A stretch of DNA of 20,437 bases. Source: a virus. Under the pieces are notes generated by a model. It was not told the origin of the DNA. It saw only the letters and a list, made by a program, of their open reading frames with translations, and made no database searches. Numbering within the stretch: position 1 is the first letter of the stretch; each line of letters opens with the position of its first letter. Positions 13,760 through 20,437 of this stretch are shown here, one piece after another. Where the stretch lies: positions 1 through 20,437 of IMG/VR virus record IMGVR_UViG_3300049812_002840. One strand, given 5' to 3'. The translations under genes were made by a program, and so were the position numbers.

Positions 13760-14052
13760 TATTTTGTCCCTTCAATTTTAGTTTCGTACTTTGTTTTGAA
13801 GTAATCGTGTGTTACATAAGAAGCAGTAACAAAGCCTGCCACAAATATTAAAATGTAAATCAAAGTTGTTTTTAGATTTTTAATTAATCCACCTTTGCCT
13901 TTGTTCTTTTTATATGCTTTCCACATCCACCAAAAACCGGCAATGGTTAATACAACACTGATTACAATTACCCAAGGATTGTTTGCTATACTGGCACCTG
14001 CGGCACCAAATATCAAAAACAACAATCCGTTAATATAACAAGCCGGACACAT
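13759..14052 (-). CDS. small membrane protein with N-terminal CPAC, 97 aa
   Basis: The protein starts [16 protein letters not shown], so a CxxC pair sits at the membrane entry of the first helix. Two more hydrophobic helices follow (PWVIVISVVLTIAGFWWMW and LIYILIFVAGFVTASYV), separated by a lysine-rich loop. The CxxC could bind metal or be redox active; this is inference. Its ATG overlaps the sdhA stop and its stop overlaps the MBD4-like start, both as TAATG. The position directly after sdhA raises the question of a substitute membrane anchor, but it lacks the heme-ligand histidine pattern of SdhC/SdhD. Family not recognised. Confidence 0.7.
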   Translation of the reverse strand: MCPACYINGLLFLIFGAAGASIANNPWVIVISVVLTIAGFWWMWKAYKKNKGKGGLIKNLKTTLIYILIFVAGFVTASYVTHDYFKTKYETKIEGTK

Positions 14053-15830
14053 TAATATATTCTCGCTTTAGGTGGAACTGGTTCCATTTCATCAGTCAAA
14101 GTTTGAAGTGACACTGCTCTATAACCAATCCTACTGTTATGCCCGCCTGCCCAAGCCATGGTGTGCTTCATCCAATTTTTGTCATCACGTTCTGGATAAT
14201 CATCTCTTGAATGTGCGCCTCTTGATTCTGTTCTTGAATAAGCAGATTTCAAAGTTACCTGTGCTTGTAGCAAAAGATTTTCAAGTTCCATTGCTTCAGT
14301 TAGATCTAAATTAAAAATCATTCCATCTTCTTTGACCACCCCTTGTCTAAAGTCTTCTAATGGTTTTTCAATTTCATTCATACCAACACTAATGTTTTCA
14401 CCTGTCCTAAACACCGCGGCTCTTGTTTGCATAATGTCTTGCATTCTTTCTCTAACATCTGCTAGGTTTACATCTGATCTTTTTGTGTGTATCTCATCTA
14501 TTCTTTCTAATGCTTTGTCGACTGCTTCTTGTGTTGACTCTTGTACTTCGCCATTTGGTTCTAAAATATCTGAGCATCTATTTGCGGCCGCTTTGCCAAA
14601 CACCACTAAATCTATTAATGAGTTCGAACCTAACCTGTTTGCACCATGAACACTTACACAGGCCGCTTCACCAATGGCCATTAACCCTGGAACAGTTTTT
14701 ACTTTTTCATTGTCATCAAGTGTTACTACTTCAGCATTAAGATTTGTTGGTATACCACCCATATTGTAATGAACTGTTGGCACAATGTTTATTGGTTCTT
14801 TTCTAACATCAACATTACCAAACTTTTTTGCTTCTTCTACAATACCTGGCAGTCTTTCCATTAATATTTTTTCATCTAGGTGCATCAAGTTTAGATGTAT
14901 GTAATCTTTGTTAGGTCCACAACCTCTGCCTTCATTTATTTCTACAGTAATTGCTCTTGAAACGACATCTCTTGATGCAAGGTCTTTGGCGTTGGGAGCA
15001 TATCTCTCCATGAATCTTTCGCCTTCTGAATTAGTTAAGTATCCACCTTCACCTCTGGCACCTTCAGTGATTAAACAACCAACACCATATATACCTGATG
15101 GGTGAAATTGTACGAACTCCATATCTTGCATAGGTAGTCCTGCTCTTAATATCATACCGCCGCCATCACCTGTGCAAGTGTGAGCTGACGTGGCACTTTT
15201 ATAAACTTTACCATACCCACCTGTTGCTAACACAGTCATATTAGCGTCAAACTGATGTATCTCACCTGTCTCTAAACAAATAGAAAGTGAACCTGTACAC
15301 TTGCCGTTGTCCATTAATAAGTCTGTAGTAAAGTATTCATCAAAGAACTTAATGTCTTTGGATTGGCATTGTCCATACAATGTGTGTAGTATGGCGTGTC
15401 CGGTTCTATCAGCCGCGGCACACGTTCTTTGTACAATACCTTCTCCATAGTTGGATGTCATACCCCCAAATGGTCTTTGATAAATTTTACCATCTTGTGT
15501 CCTACTGAATGGGACACCATAGTGTTCTAATTCTATTACAGCATCTTTGGCATTCTTACATAGATATTCAACTGCATCTTGATCTGCTAACCAATCGCCA
15601 CCTTTGATTGTGTCATAGGCGTGCCATCTCCAATCATCTTCACCCATATTTCCTAGTGCGGCTGATATACCGCCTTGTGCGGCAACTGTGTGACTTCTCA
15701 TTGGATATATTTTAGACACAACAGCAGTCTTCAAACCTTTTTCGACCATGCCAAGTGCGGCACGAAGTCCAGAGCCTCCTCCACCTATTACAACTACATC
15801 GAATTTATGTTTGTGTGCTACTTCTTTCAT
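14052..15830 (-). CDS. sdhA: succinate dehydrogenase flavoprotein subunit
   Basis: A 592-aa full-length SdhA, which oxidises succinate to fumarate in the TCA cycle and feeds electrons through SdhB into the quinone pool (complex II). The FAD-binding [10 protein letters not shown] is at 12-21 and the covalent-FAD histidine is H47 in [10 protein letters not shown]. Active-site residues fall at H243 (FHPSG), R287, H354 (VHYNMGG) and R399 ([10 protein letters not shown]), nearly the E. coli numbering, so the enzyme looks fully functional. The start ATG 15830 overlaps the upstream reductase stop as ATGA; a TTG at 15842 is less likely. sdhB, sdhC and sdhD are absent here, so it would have to use host subunits or ones encoded elsewhere. 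It resembles alphaproteobacterial SdhA. Confidence 0.97.
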   Translation of the reverse strand: MKEVAHKHKFDVVVIGGGGSGLRAALGMVEKGLKTAVVSKIYPMRSHTVAAQGGISAALGNMGEDDWRWHAYDTIKGGDWLADQDAVEYLCKNAKDAVIELEHYGVPFSRTQDGKIYQRPFGGMTSNYGEGIVQRTCAAADRTGHAILHTLYGQCQSKDIKFFDEYFTTDLLMDNGKCTGSLSICLETGEIHQFDANMTVLATGGYGKVYKSATSAHTCTGDGGGMILRAGLPMQDMEFVQFHPSGIYGVGCLITEGARGEGGYLTNSEGERFMERYAPNAKDLASRDVVSRAITVEINEGRGCGPNKDYIHLNLMHLDEKILMERLPGIVEEAKKFGNVDVRKEPINIVPTVHYNMGGIPTNLNAEVVTLDDNEKVKTVPGLMAIGEAACVSVHGANRLGSNSLIDLVVFGKAAANRCSDILEPNGEVQESTQEAVDKALERIDEIHTKRSDVNLADVRERMQDIMQTRAAVFRTGENISVGMNEIEKPLEDFRQGVVKEDGMIFNLDLTEAMELENLLLQAQVTLKSAYSRTESRGAHSRDDYPERDDKNWMKHTMAWAGGHNSRIGYRAVSLQTLTDEMEPVPPKARIY

Positions 15831-16471
15831 TTCCAAAACCAATTTATCTTTTCCTTCTTGTTAGGATTCAAACTCCTAGCAAGTTTTCTTACTCTACCCA
15901 TATGTTTATCAAAATCTTTTTTTTCCATTCCTGGTAGTACTGAATAGAAACGTATGTATCTTGTAACCATACCACCTAGATTGAACACTGCTTTTTTTAT
16001 CCTTCTGTAAGGAATATTATCAAACAAACTAAAATTTACATAGGTAACCATAGGTCCACCATACGTGATTGATATTAATCCTAACTTGCCATTCATTGCA
16101 CCTGGTACAGGATAACCGTAGTTCTTAAAATATTTGCTACCTGGCACCAATGCCCTGTAACTGAAAAACCATTTAGGGTGCAACACCCAATCAACCCAGT
16201 TTTCTAATATACTAGGCATCCTCAAGTTATGGCACGAACCAATGAGAAACATCACATCACTGTTCTCTAATCTTTTCCTATAATCCAAAACTAGTTTGGG
16301 TGGTGGATTAATTGTTGCATTGTAAAATGGCAACTGTTCTTTTTCTTCAAATAAATTAATTAAATCTATTTCATGGCCGTGTTTAGTTGCTTCGTCAATA
16401 AATGTATCTCTAATAGCCGCATTGAAACTATCTTTTGTATTGTGGTGGCCAAATACTATACAAATTTTCAT
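15827..16471 (-). CDS. NAD(P)H dehydrogenase (quinone)-like flavodoxin-fold protein
   Basis: A 214-aa protein of the NQO1/MdaB/KefF-type flavodoxin fold. [20 protein letters not shown] is the FMN/FAD phosphate-binding start, and the region [20 protein letters not shown] matches the family's KxWxDxV plus aromatic active-site segment, followed by [13 protein letters not shown]. Members transfer two electrons from NAD(P)H to quinones. I chose ATG 16471, which puts the flavin loop at the N-terminus and lies 4 bp after the Nfu stop; an upstream frame extension to 16579 runs through the Nfu gene and is rejected. It overlaps sdhA by ATGA. The substrate is not determined; it fits the quinone theme. 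Confidence 0.82.
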   Translation of the reverse strand: MKICIVFGHHNTKDSFNAAIRDTFIDEATKHGHEIDLINLFEEKEQLPFYNATINPPPKLVLDYRKRLENSDVMFLIGSCHNLRMPSILENWVDWVLHPKWFFSYRALVPGSKYFKNYGYPVPGAMNGKLGLISITYGGPMVTYVNFSLFDNIPYRRIKKAVFNLGGMVTRYIRFYSVLPGMEKKDFDKHMGRVRKLARSLNPNKKEKINWFWK

Positions 16472-16475
16472 AATA

Positions 16476-16829
16476 TTATTCTTGATTGTTGTCCTTTGGT
16501 TCATTTGTTTCATCCCACACAGCATAACCTCTACCATCATTTCTTGGTTTGTAGTAGGGGTCATTAAAGTTTGGATCATCTACTCCCTCGACGGATTTTA
16601 CTTCTGGAATGTAATGCTTCAACATATTTTCAATACCCATTTTTAAAGTTGCGGCACTACTGGCACATCCTGAACAAGAGCCACTCATTAGCATTGTAAC
16701 TATTCCGCTATCTTTATCGAAACTTTCTAATTTCACAATGCCACCGTGATGCTGTACAGCAGGCATTATTTGTTTTTCTATTATGTCTTTTATATTATCT
16801 TCTATTTCTTTTTGTGTTCTATCAGTCAT
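16476..16829 (-). CDS. NifU-like (Nfu) Fe-S scaffold protein
   Basis: A 117-aa protein containing a complete NifU C-terminal (Nfu) domain: HHGGIVKLESFD (27-38), then GIVTMLMSGSCSGCASS (42-58) with the cluster-binding CxxC at C52 and C55, then TLKMGIENMLKHYIPEV. Nfu proteins carry [4Fe-4S] clusters to client enzymes. The 35-residue C-terminal tail is charged and unlike standard Nfu. The N-terminal A-type or degenerate domain seen in many bacterial Nfu proteins is missing, as in short alphaproteobacterial or phage forms. It lies just upstream of the quinone-reductase and sdhA genes and probably services Fe-S enzymes with SufE. Confidence 0.9.
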   Translation of the reverse strand: MTDRTQKEIEDNIKDIIEKQIMPAVQHHGGIVKLESFDKDSGIVTMLMSGSCSGCASSAATLKMGIENMLKHYIPEVKSVEGVDDPNFNDPYYKPRNDGRGYAVWDETNEPKDNNQE

Positions 16830-16832
16830 ATG

Positions 16833-16973
16833 TTACCAACCCATATATATTTTAAAAATACAACCTGCTATCACTGTGAAACCTATTAAGTAACCTGGAA
16901 TCAACACAGCCGGATGCATCCTTTTCATTATGTCTTCATTATCTTTTTCTATTTTTTCCCAATGTTCTTTCAT
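16833..16973 (-). CDS. small single-pass membrane protein, 46 aa
   Basis: Polar, lysine- and glutamate-rich N-terminus (MKEHWEKIEKDNEDIMKRMH) followed by one hydrophobic helix PAVLIPGYLIGFTVIAGCIF and a short tail. The start is ATG 16973, which overlaps the stop of the zinc-finger gene as ATGA; the longer frame beginning at a TTG is rejected for this reason. Three bases separate it from Nfu. Topology is probably N-in with a single anchor. No known family. Confidence 0.6.
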   Translation of the reverse strand: MKEHWEKIEKDNEDIMKRMHPAVLIPGYLIGFTVIAGCIFKIYMGW

Positions 16974-17644
16974 TCTATGCCTGCCTCTGTTAGTGTTTGT
17001 TTTACGAAATCTAGATCTTCTTCTCTCTTTTGAAATGTTTTCTTCCAAAATGCTGGATCGATCATTTCATATATTATTTTGATTTGATCATCGTGCATTA
17101 TAGATATCATATCTTTGCCCGCGTCACTGTTAAGAATTATCCACGGACTTATCTTTCCGTTTGCAATCATCTGTGTCACTCTATTTAAATTTATGTATTT
17201 GAAAAAATCCTCTAGCCTTGCATTTTGTTCAGTGGCCCATTCACCCATTTCTTTAATAGTTCGATTCAATGCCTGCGGTACTGGCTCATTTTTGATAATA
17301 TGTTTGAGATATGCGTTGATAGTTTGTTGCTTTGGCCAATTGTCAATTCTTATCTTTGAAGTACACAACCAATCGATAAATGCTCCAATTTCGATAGGAG
17401 TGTTCGATGTAATGAACTCTGCAGTCTTTACAAATGCTCTGTAATATTGTGATTTAACAAAGTCAGTAAAAGTTTTTTCTTTTTGTGTTGGATAATTTAT
17501 TTCATAGAATCTTCTAAATATTTCAAATGCCAACACGTGAACTTTGTTGTCTTTTTGTTGCCAACGTCTTTTTTGCTCACACATATGGATATCCATAGTT
17601 GATTGTTTTGAAAAAGTTCTTCCGCAGTACTCACAAGTTGGCAT
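16970..17644 (-). CDS. zinc-finger protein conserved in marine T4-like phages
   Basis: A 224-aa protein opening with a C2HC zinc finger, MPTCEYCGRTFSKQSTMDIH plus a following cysteine (C4, C7, H20, C22). The rest is helical with blocks KTFTDFVKSQYYRAFVK, MGEWATEQNARLEDFF and GKISPWIILN that I associate with a conserved uncharacterised protein of T4-like cyanophages and pelagiphages. The finger suggests DNA or RNA binding, so a replication, nuclease or transcription role is possible but not shown. ATG 17644 is chosen because it begins at the finger; a TTG further upstream is unlikely. Its stop overlaps the 46-aa gene as ATGA. This gene is one of the better markers of phage origin on the right half. 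Confidence 0.7.
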   Translation of the reverse strand: MPTCEYCGRTFSKQSTMDIHMCEQKRRWQQKDNKVHVLAFEIFRRFYEINYPTQKEKTFTDFVKSQYYRAFVKTAEFITSNTPIEIGAFIDWLCTSKIRIDNWPKQQTINAYLKHIIKNEPVPQALNRTIKEMGEWATEQNARLEDFFKYINLNRVTQMIANGKISPWIILNSDAGKDMISIMHDDQIKIIYEMIDPAFWKKTFQKREEDLDFVKQTLTEAGIE

Positions 17645-17680
17645 ATTTTTTATTTTAGCAGGTGTGTAATGTAAAATCAA

Positions 17681-17881
17681 TTATAATCCGTTGTTTATTT
17701 TTAGTAACATATAGAAAGAAAAATCAGTTATCATAAACCAAAGAAACATTGTCAGCATTGAAGGTATAAAACCAAATAATACTATTGTAAAGAAAAATAG
17801 CAACCAGAAATTCCAAAGCAATTTTTTAAAATATTCTCGGACAAACTTTGCTGGTACTGTGTAAAACAAATATTCCGTCAT
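17681..17881 (-). CDS. small membrane protein, 66 aa
   Basis: Two hydrophobic helices: [20 protein letters not shown] and [20 protein letters not shown], preceded by a basic amphipathic segment [10 protein letters not shown]. The ATG overlaps the fdxA stop as ATGA, and a Shine-Dalgarno-like AGGAAA lies directly upstream. It would be an inner-membrane hairpin. Coupling to ferredoxin suggests coexpression, but there is no sequence sign of electron transfer. Family not recognised. Confidence 0.6.
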   Translation of the reverse strand: MTEYLFYTVPAKFVREYFKKLLWNFWLLFFFTIVLFGFIPSMLTMFLWFMITDFSFYMLLKINNGL

Positions 17882-18207
17882 TTTCCTTTAAAATGCTTTT
17901 CAAATCTTTCGTCAGCATCTTCTCCTGAGTATTTCTCATAATCCGGTAATGGATCTTTTTGTTCTGTTATCACAGGCCAAACAGCAGAGTATTTTGTATT
18001 CACTTCAAGCCACTTACCATCTTTATCTTCTGCATCAGTGATTATTGCATCTTCCGGACATTCTGGTTCACACACACCACAATCAATACATTCATCTGGA
18101 TTTATCACCAGCATATTTTCACCTTCGTAGAAACAATCTACAGGACAGACAGACACACAGGTCGTATGTTTACACATCACACATTTTGAATTTACTAGGT
18201 ATGTCAT
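17878..18207 (-). CDS. fdxA: 7Fe ferredoxin ([3Fe-4S][4Fe-4S])
   Basis: A 109-aa seven-iron ferredoxin of the Azotobacter FdI/FdxA type, a low-potential soluble electron carrier. All nine cysteines of the family are present: C9, C12, C17, C21, C25, C40, C43, C46 and C50, each one residue later than in A. vinelandii FdI. By homology C9, C17 and C50 hold the 3Fe cluster and C21, C40, C43 and C46 the 4Fe cluster. The C-terminal region ([17 protein letters not shown]) matches alphaproteobacterial FdxA. The ATG overlaps the clamp-loader-like stop as TAATG and the 3' end overlaps the 66-aa gene as ATGA. Its electron partner is not identified. Confidence 0.96.
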   Translation of the reverse strand: MTYLVNSKCVMCKHTTCVSVCPVDCFYEGENMLVINPDECIDCGVCEPECPEDAIITDAEDKDGKWLEVNTKYSAVWPVITEQKDPLPDYEKYSGEDADERFEKHFKGK

Positions 18208-18656
18208 TAATCTATTCCGTGCTGTTTTTTAATTTCCGTGAACTCTTTTGTAGTTATCATTTGATCTAGCACATCTAAATCGCTTTGTTTTGCATTAGGA
18301 TATATTAATTGCAATTCCTTCATTTTAGATTTCTTTGTAGTAGTTTTCTTTTTAGGATATATCCATTTGTGAAACATCTTGAATGTCGAACCACACATTG
18401 CAGTCAATCTCCAAAGCAAAGATTTATGAGATTTGGATAATGCCCAGTGATGCTTGTTAACATTCTCATTCACTTCTTCTATGTAAAACTCTTGTATGCT
18501 TGGATCTTGATGTTCAATTGAAGCAGTCCACTTCATTGTCATATAAGGTGAATATAATTTTTTTTGATCTTCGGGTAAATTTTGATACCAAGTTTTATTT
18601 CTTGTATCAACAGCACTCATCATAGATTTAATGTCTAAGAATTTACTGTTTGGCAT
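18207..18656 (-). CDS. possible clamp-loader small subunit (T4 gp62-like)
   Basis: A 149-aa helical protein. The layout [53 protein letters not shown] and a final [15 protein letters not shown] helix resembles the small clamp-loader subunits of T4-like phages, which help load the sliding clamp with the AAA+ gp44 protein. The resemblance is by pattern, not by a diagnostic motif, so I treat it as tentative. The lysine-rich segment [10 protein letters not shown] is a flexible linker. It has its own leaderless-type promoter, as do primase and dnaB, which fits a replication role. It is coupled to fdxA by TAATG. Confidence 0.45.
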   Translation of the reverse strand: MPNSKFLDIKSMMSAVDTRNKTWYQNLPEDQKKLYSPYMTMKWTASIEHQDPSIQEFYIEEVNENVNKHHWALSKSHKSLLWRLTAMCGSTFKMFHKWIYPKKKTTTKKSKMKELQLIYPNAKQSDLDVLDQMITTKEFTEIKKQHGID

Positions 18657-18662
18657 ATCTAC

Positions 18663-18691
18663 ATTTTATACTTTCCATTTAGCTTTGTCAA
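18663..18691 (-). promoter_or_regulatory. leaderless-type sigma70 promoter for the clamp-loader-like gene
   Basis: Minus strand: -35 TTGACA (18686-18691, perfect), 17-nt spacer, -10 TAAAAT (18663-18668, five of six), then GTAGAT and the ATG at 18656. It lies in the last codons of the SGNH-like gene. The 6-nt discriminator equals that of the three other strong promoters. The downstream unit includes fdxA and probably the genes leading to sdhA. Confidence 0.6.
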
Positions 18692-19967
18692 TTAGATACC
18701 ACGCCAAATCGTTGTGGCAATCTATTTGTGGATGCATATTTGCAAAATAATTTTTGTCATTGGTTTTTTCTAAAGCCTTGTTGATGTATCTGGATTTGGT
18801 TATTATATCCTGCAAAAATCCATCTTCTCGCAATAGCATTAATTCGTCATGATCTACCTTGAACGGATTGCAAATAAACAGTTCAGAAAATGTTGATATC
18901 CAATCATCTGAATAAGCAGGCACTAAATCAATATTTTGTCCTTGTTTTTCTAATATTGTTTTTAGCCATGGTTTTTCAATTACCTTAAGTTGACCAAATT
19001 CCCATTCCTTGAAATATCCATCTCTTTTGAAAACCACTGTATTAACATTGATCCATTTGTCTGTGACCGCGTCTAATAGTTCTAGTATACATAGATCATA
19101 ATACTGAAACCATTCTTCATATTTCATAAATCCAAATGGCCAGAAATCCATAATGTGCCAACCATTCGCATAAACTTCAGTTCTCCTTGCTCCCATATGC
19201 CAAAAAAAGTATGCCCACGGTGTTGCCCTAGTAGGCAAGTTACTGCTAGTCCTAATAGTGTCTTCAACTTTTTCTGTTTTGTACCATTGTCCATATCTGC
19301 CTGTAAGATATTTGTTTGCCCATACGTTAGAATGATTCATATCTTGTTCAGCACTGTTAAATTGGAATACTACATTTATTTCTCTATATTTTTTTGCTTG
19401 TAGATAATCTAGTATTGCTATCAATCCGAATACGTTGTCTGTGTTGCTAGGTTCATTAGTAGGAGCAGAAAGATACAAATCACTATGTATGTTTTTGGCA
19501 AGGACTCCTCCATATACGTTTTCTAACCTAAAATCTAAAGCATCATCATTATTTTCTAGATCAATTTGTAATTTATTATCAACCCACATCTTGTCACCAG
19601 CAGTCCAACCGTCACCCATTACCACAGTACAGGTATCTTTTCCCCTGCTAATGTAATAATCTTTTCCGCCTGGTATAAATGAATTTTTTTCTAAGACTTT
19701 GCTGTTGTTTAATATGCTATCATTGTGGTCAGATCGAAAATATATTCTGTGCTCTTTGGCTGTTGTGTAATCTTGATTTTCTTGCCAATAAACTGTGTAA
19801 AATTCTTCCAACACAGTTTTTGGATTTTGCAACCATTCCAGAGTATGCAAATATTTTCTTGGATATATTACATCTGGATCACGTGATCTATAGAGTGACT
19901 TCTTGTTTAACTGAGTCTCAAAAGAATATGTGTGTCTACTTTTGTACTTAGAGTTTTTGTTTAACAC
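18666..19967 (-). CDS. large SGNH-hydrolase-like protein with altered active site
   Basis: A 433-aa protein. Residues 114-124 (TVVMGDGWTAG) look like SGNH block I, but the nucleophile serine of GDS is glycine (GDG, 118-120). SAPTNEPSNTD (167-177) resembles the block holding the oxyanion asparagine, and HPQIDCH (412-418) is like the catalytic His block. The first 100 residues are a separate region with many Tyr and Arg. It may be an inactive or redirected hydrolase, perhaps acting on surface sugars given the adjacent kdsA. The start is GTG 19967, within the last 20 bp of kdsA; no ATG exists before block I. It may be related to the 225-aa SGNH-like protein at 3810-4487. Confidence 0.6.
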   Translation of the reverse strand: MLNKNSKYKSRHTYSFETQLNKKSLYRSRDPDVIYPRKYLHTLEWLQNPKTVLEEFYTVYWQENQDYTTAKEHRIYFRSDHNDSILNNSKVLEKNSFIPGGKDYYISRGKDTCTVVMGDGWTAGDKMWVDNKLQIDLENNDDALDFRLENVYGGVLAKNIHSDLYLSAPTNEPSNTDNVFGLIAILDYLQAKKYREINVVFQFNSAEQDMNHSNVWANKYLTGRYGQWYKTEKVEDTIRTSSNLPTRATPWAYFFWHMGARRTEVYANGWHIMDFWPFGFMKYEEWFQYYDLCILELLDAVTDKWINVNTVVFKRDGYFKEWEFGQLKVIEKPWLKTILEKQGQNIDLVPAYSDDWISTFSELFICNPFKVDHDELMLLREDGFLQDIITKSRYINKALEKTNDKNYFANMHPQIDCHNDLAWYLIDKAKWKV

Positions 19968-20437
19968 AATTATCTAACTCCTTTAGATTATTTAAAAGTT
20001 TACGGAAAACTTCTGGAGTCAACATATTAGGACCATCTGATGGAGCGTTATCTGGATCGTTATGGACTTCTAAAAATACGCCGGCGATTCCTATAGATAC
20101 TGCGGCTCTACACAATGGTTCAACAAATGACCTATCACCACCTGATGACGTTCCCATTCCACCTGGTTGTTGTACTGAATGTGTACCATCCATAATCACA
20201 GGATAATGTTCACGCATTGAATGAATACCTCTCATATCAACTACTAAATTATTGTAACCAAAAGTTGTTCCTCTTTCTGTGATTAAGAAATTTTTATTTG
20301 TGGGGCATTTGTCTTTGATGTTTGCAACTTCTTTGAATGATAAAAATTGGCCTTTTTTGACATTGACCCATTTTCCTGTTTCACCTGCGGCAACAATCAA
20401 ATCTGTTTGCCTACATAAGAAAGCAGGTATTTGTATT
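19948..20437 (-). CDS. kdsA: 3-deoxy-8-phosphooctulonate synthase, 5' end cut by window edge
   Basis: The C-terminal part (about 162 residues) of KDO-8-phosphate synthase, which condenses PEP and arabinose 5-phosphate to make the KDO precursor of lipopolysaccharide. The frame is open to the right edge; its first codons read IQIPAFLCRQTDLIVAAGET, matching the IQLPAFLARQTDL block of E. coli KdsA. Further motifs are NVKKGQF, ERGTTFGYNNLVVDMR, MDGTHSVQQPGG and the C-terminal LEVHNDPDNAPSDGPNML. The N-terminal region that distinguishes metal-dependent from metal-independent enzymes is outside the window. It overlaps the SGNH-like gene by 20 bp. In a phage it would support surface-polysaccharide remodelling of a Gram-negative host. 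Confidence 0.95.
   Translation of the reverse strand, partial: IQIPAFLCRQTDLIVAAGETGKWVNVKKGQFLSFKEVANIKDKCPTNKNFLITERGTTFGYNNLVVDMRGIHSMREHYPVIMDGTHSVQQPGGMGTSSGGDRSFVEPLCRAAVSIGIAGVFLEVHNDPDNAPSDGPNMLTPEVFRKLLNNLKELDNCVKQKL

Noticed and set aside
14072-15105. Plus-strand open frames opposite sdhA
   Set aside because: They are antisense shadows of a strongly conserved gene and show no recognisable protein features.
15831-15842. TTG start for sdhA four codons upstream
   Set aside because: The ATG at 15830 overlaps the preceding stop as ATGA, the pattern used throughout this region, and the flavin-binding start is already complete.
16472-16579. N-terminal extension of the quinone-reductase-like protein
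   Set aside because: It would run through the coding region of the Nfu gene, and the flavodoxin fold begins exactly at ATG 16471.
1-20437. tRNA, rRNA, CRISPR array, insertion sequence or integrase/attachment site
   Set aside because: Gaps between genes are nearly all under 80 bp, no cloverleaf or regular repeat-spacer pattern was seen, and no transposase or integrase motif occurs.

Overview
The window looks like part of a large, lytic, T4-like marine bacteriophage genome that carries an unusual load of host-type metabolic genes. The phage side is a T4-style replication set (DnaB-family helicase, TOPRIM primase, a clamp-loader-like protein), a Dam-type methylase, a virion structural protein, a zinc-finger protein of the kind found in marine T4-like phages, and many tiny membrane or orphan proteins packed end to end. 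Genes overlap by ATGA or TAATG, gaps are almost absent, and the DNA is AT-rich. The metabolic proteins (cytochrome b, SdhA, 7Fe ferredoxin, KdsA) look alphaproteobacterial. A SAR11/SAR116-like marine alphaproteobacterial host is therefore plausible, but that is inference. A bacterial contig with phage genes, or a chimeric assembly, is the alternative. The coupled gene overlaps running through phage-type and metabolic genes argue against a simple chimera.

Layout. 1-2361 (+): an orphan gene cut by the left edge, then a PHP-less DnaE-type DNA polymerase III alpha protein behind a leader of AGGC repeats. 2362-3760 (-): complete cytochrome b and a 43-aa gene; the polymerase and cytochrome b stop codons abut. 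3810-8596 (-): replication and metabolism block of primase, Dam, SufE, SpeD, DnaB, a 23-aa membrane peptide and an SGNH-like protein. 8634-9853 (-): DUF3307-type membrane protein and a virion protein. 9921-10295 (+): lone orphan. 10275-12691 (-): a minimal 187-aa second DnaE-like protein and a run of very small genes. 12688-16829 (-): Nth, an MBD4-like DNA glycosylase, a CxxC membrane protein, complete SdhA, a flavodoxin-fold quinone reductase and an Nfu scaffold. 16833-20437 (-): small membrane proteins, zinc-finger protein, FdxA, clamp-loader-like protein, a second SGNH-like protein and a KdsA fragment cut by the right edge.

How it fits together. Two themes stand out. The first is respiration and iron-sulfur biology: cytochrome b, SdhA and the NAD(P)H:quinone-reductase-like protein all touch the quinone pool, FdxA carries electrons, and SufE and Nfu build or deliver Fe-S clusters. 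This suggests the phage tunes or maintains host electron transport during infection. The second is replication and repair: two DnaE-like proteins, helicase, primase, clamp-loader-like protein and two base-excision glycosylases.

Regulation. Four minus-strand genes (primase, dnaB, the clamp-loader-like gene and a 38-aa membrane peptide) have the same layout: a near-consensus sigma70 -35, a 17-18 nt spacer, a TATAAT-like -10, then exactly 6 nt to the start codon. This predicts leaderless mRNAs. Genes inside clusters instead have Shine-Dalgarno sequences or overlap the preceding gene. Two T4-late-like boxes (AATAAATA, GATAAATA) precede the virion gene and the large DnaE-like gene. No tRNA, rRNA, CRISPR array, insertion sequence or integrase was seen.
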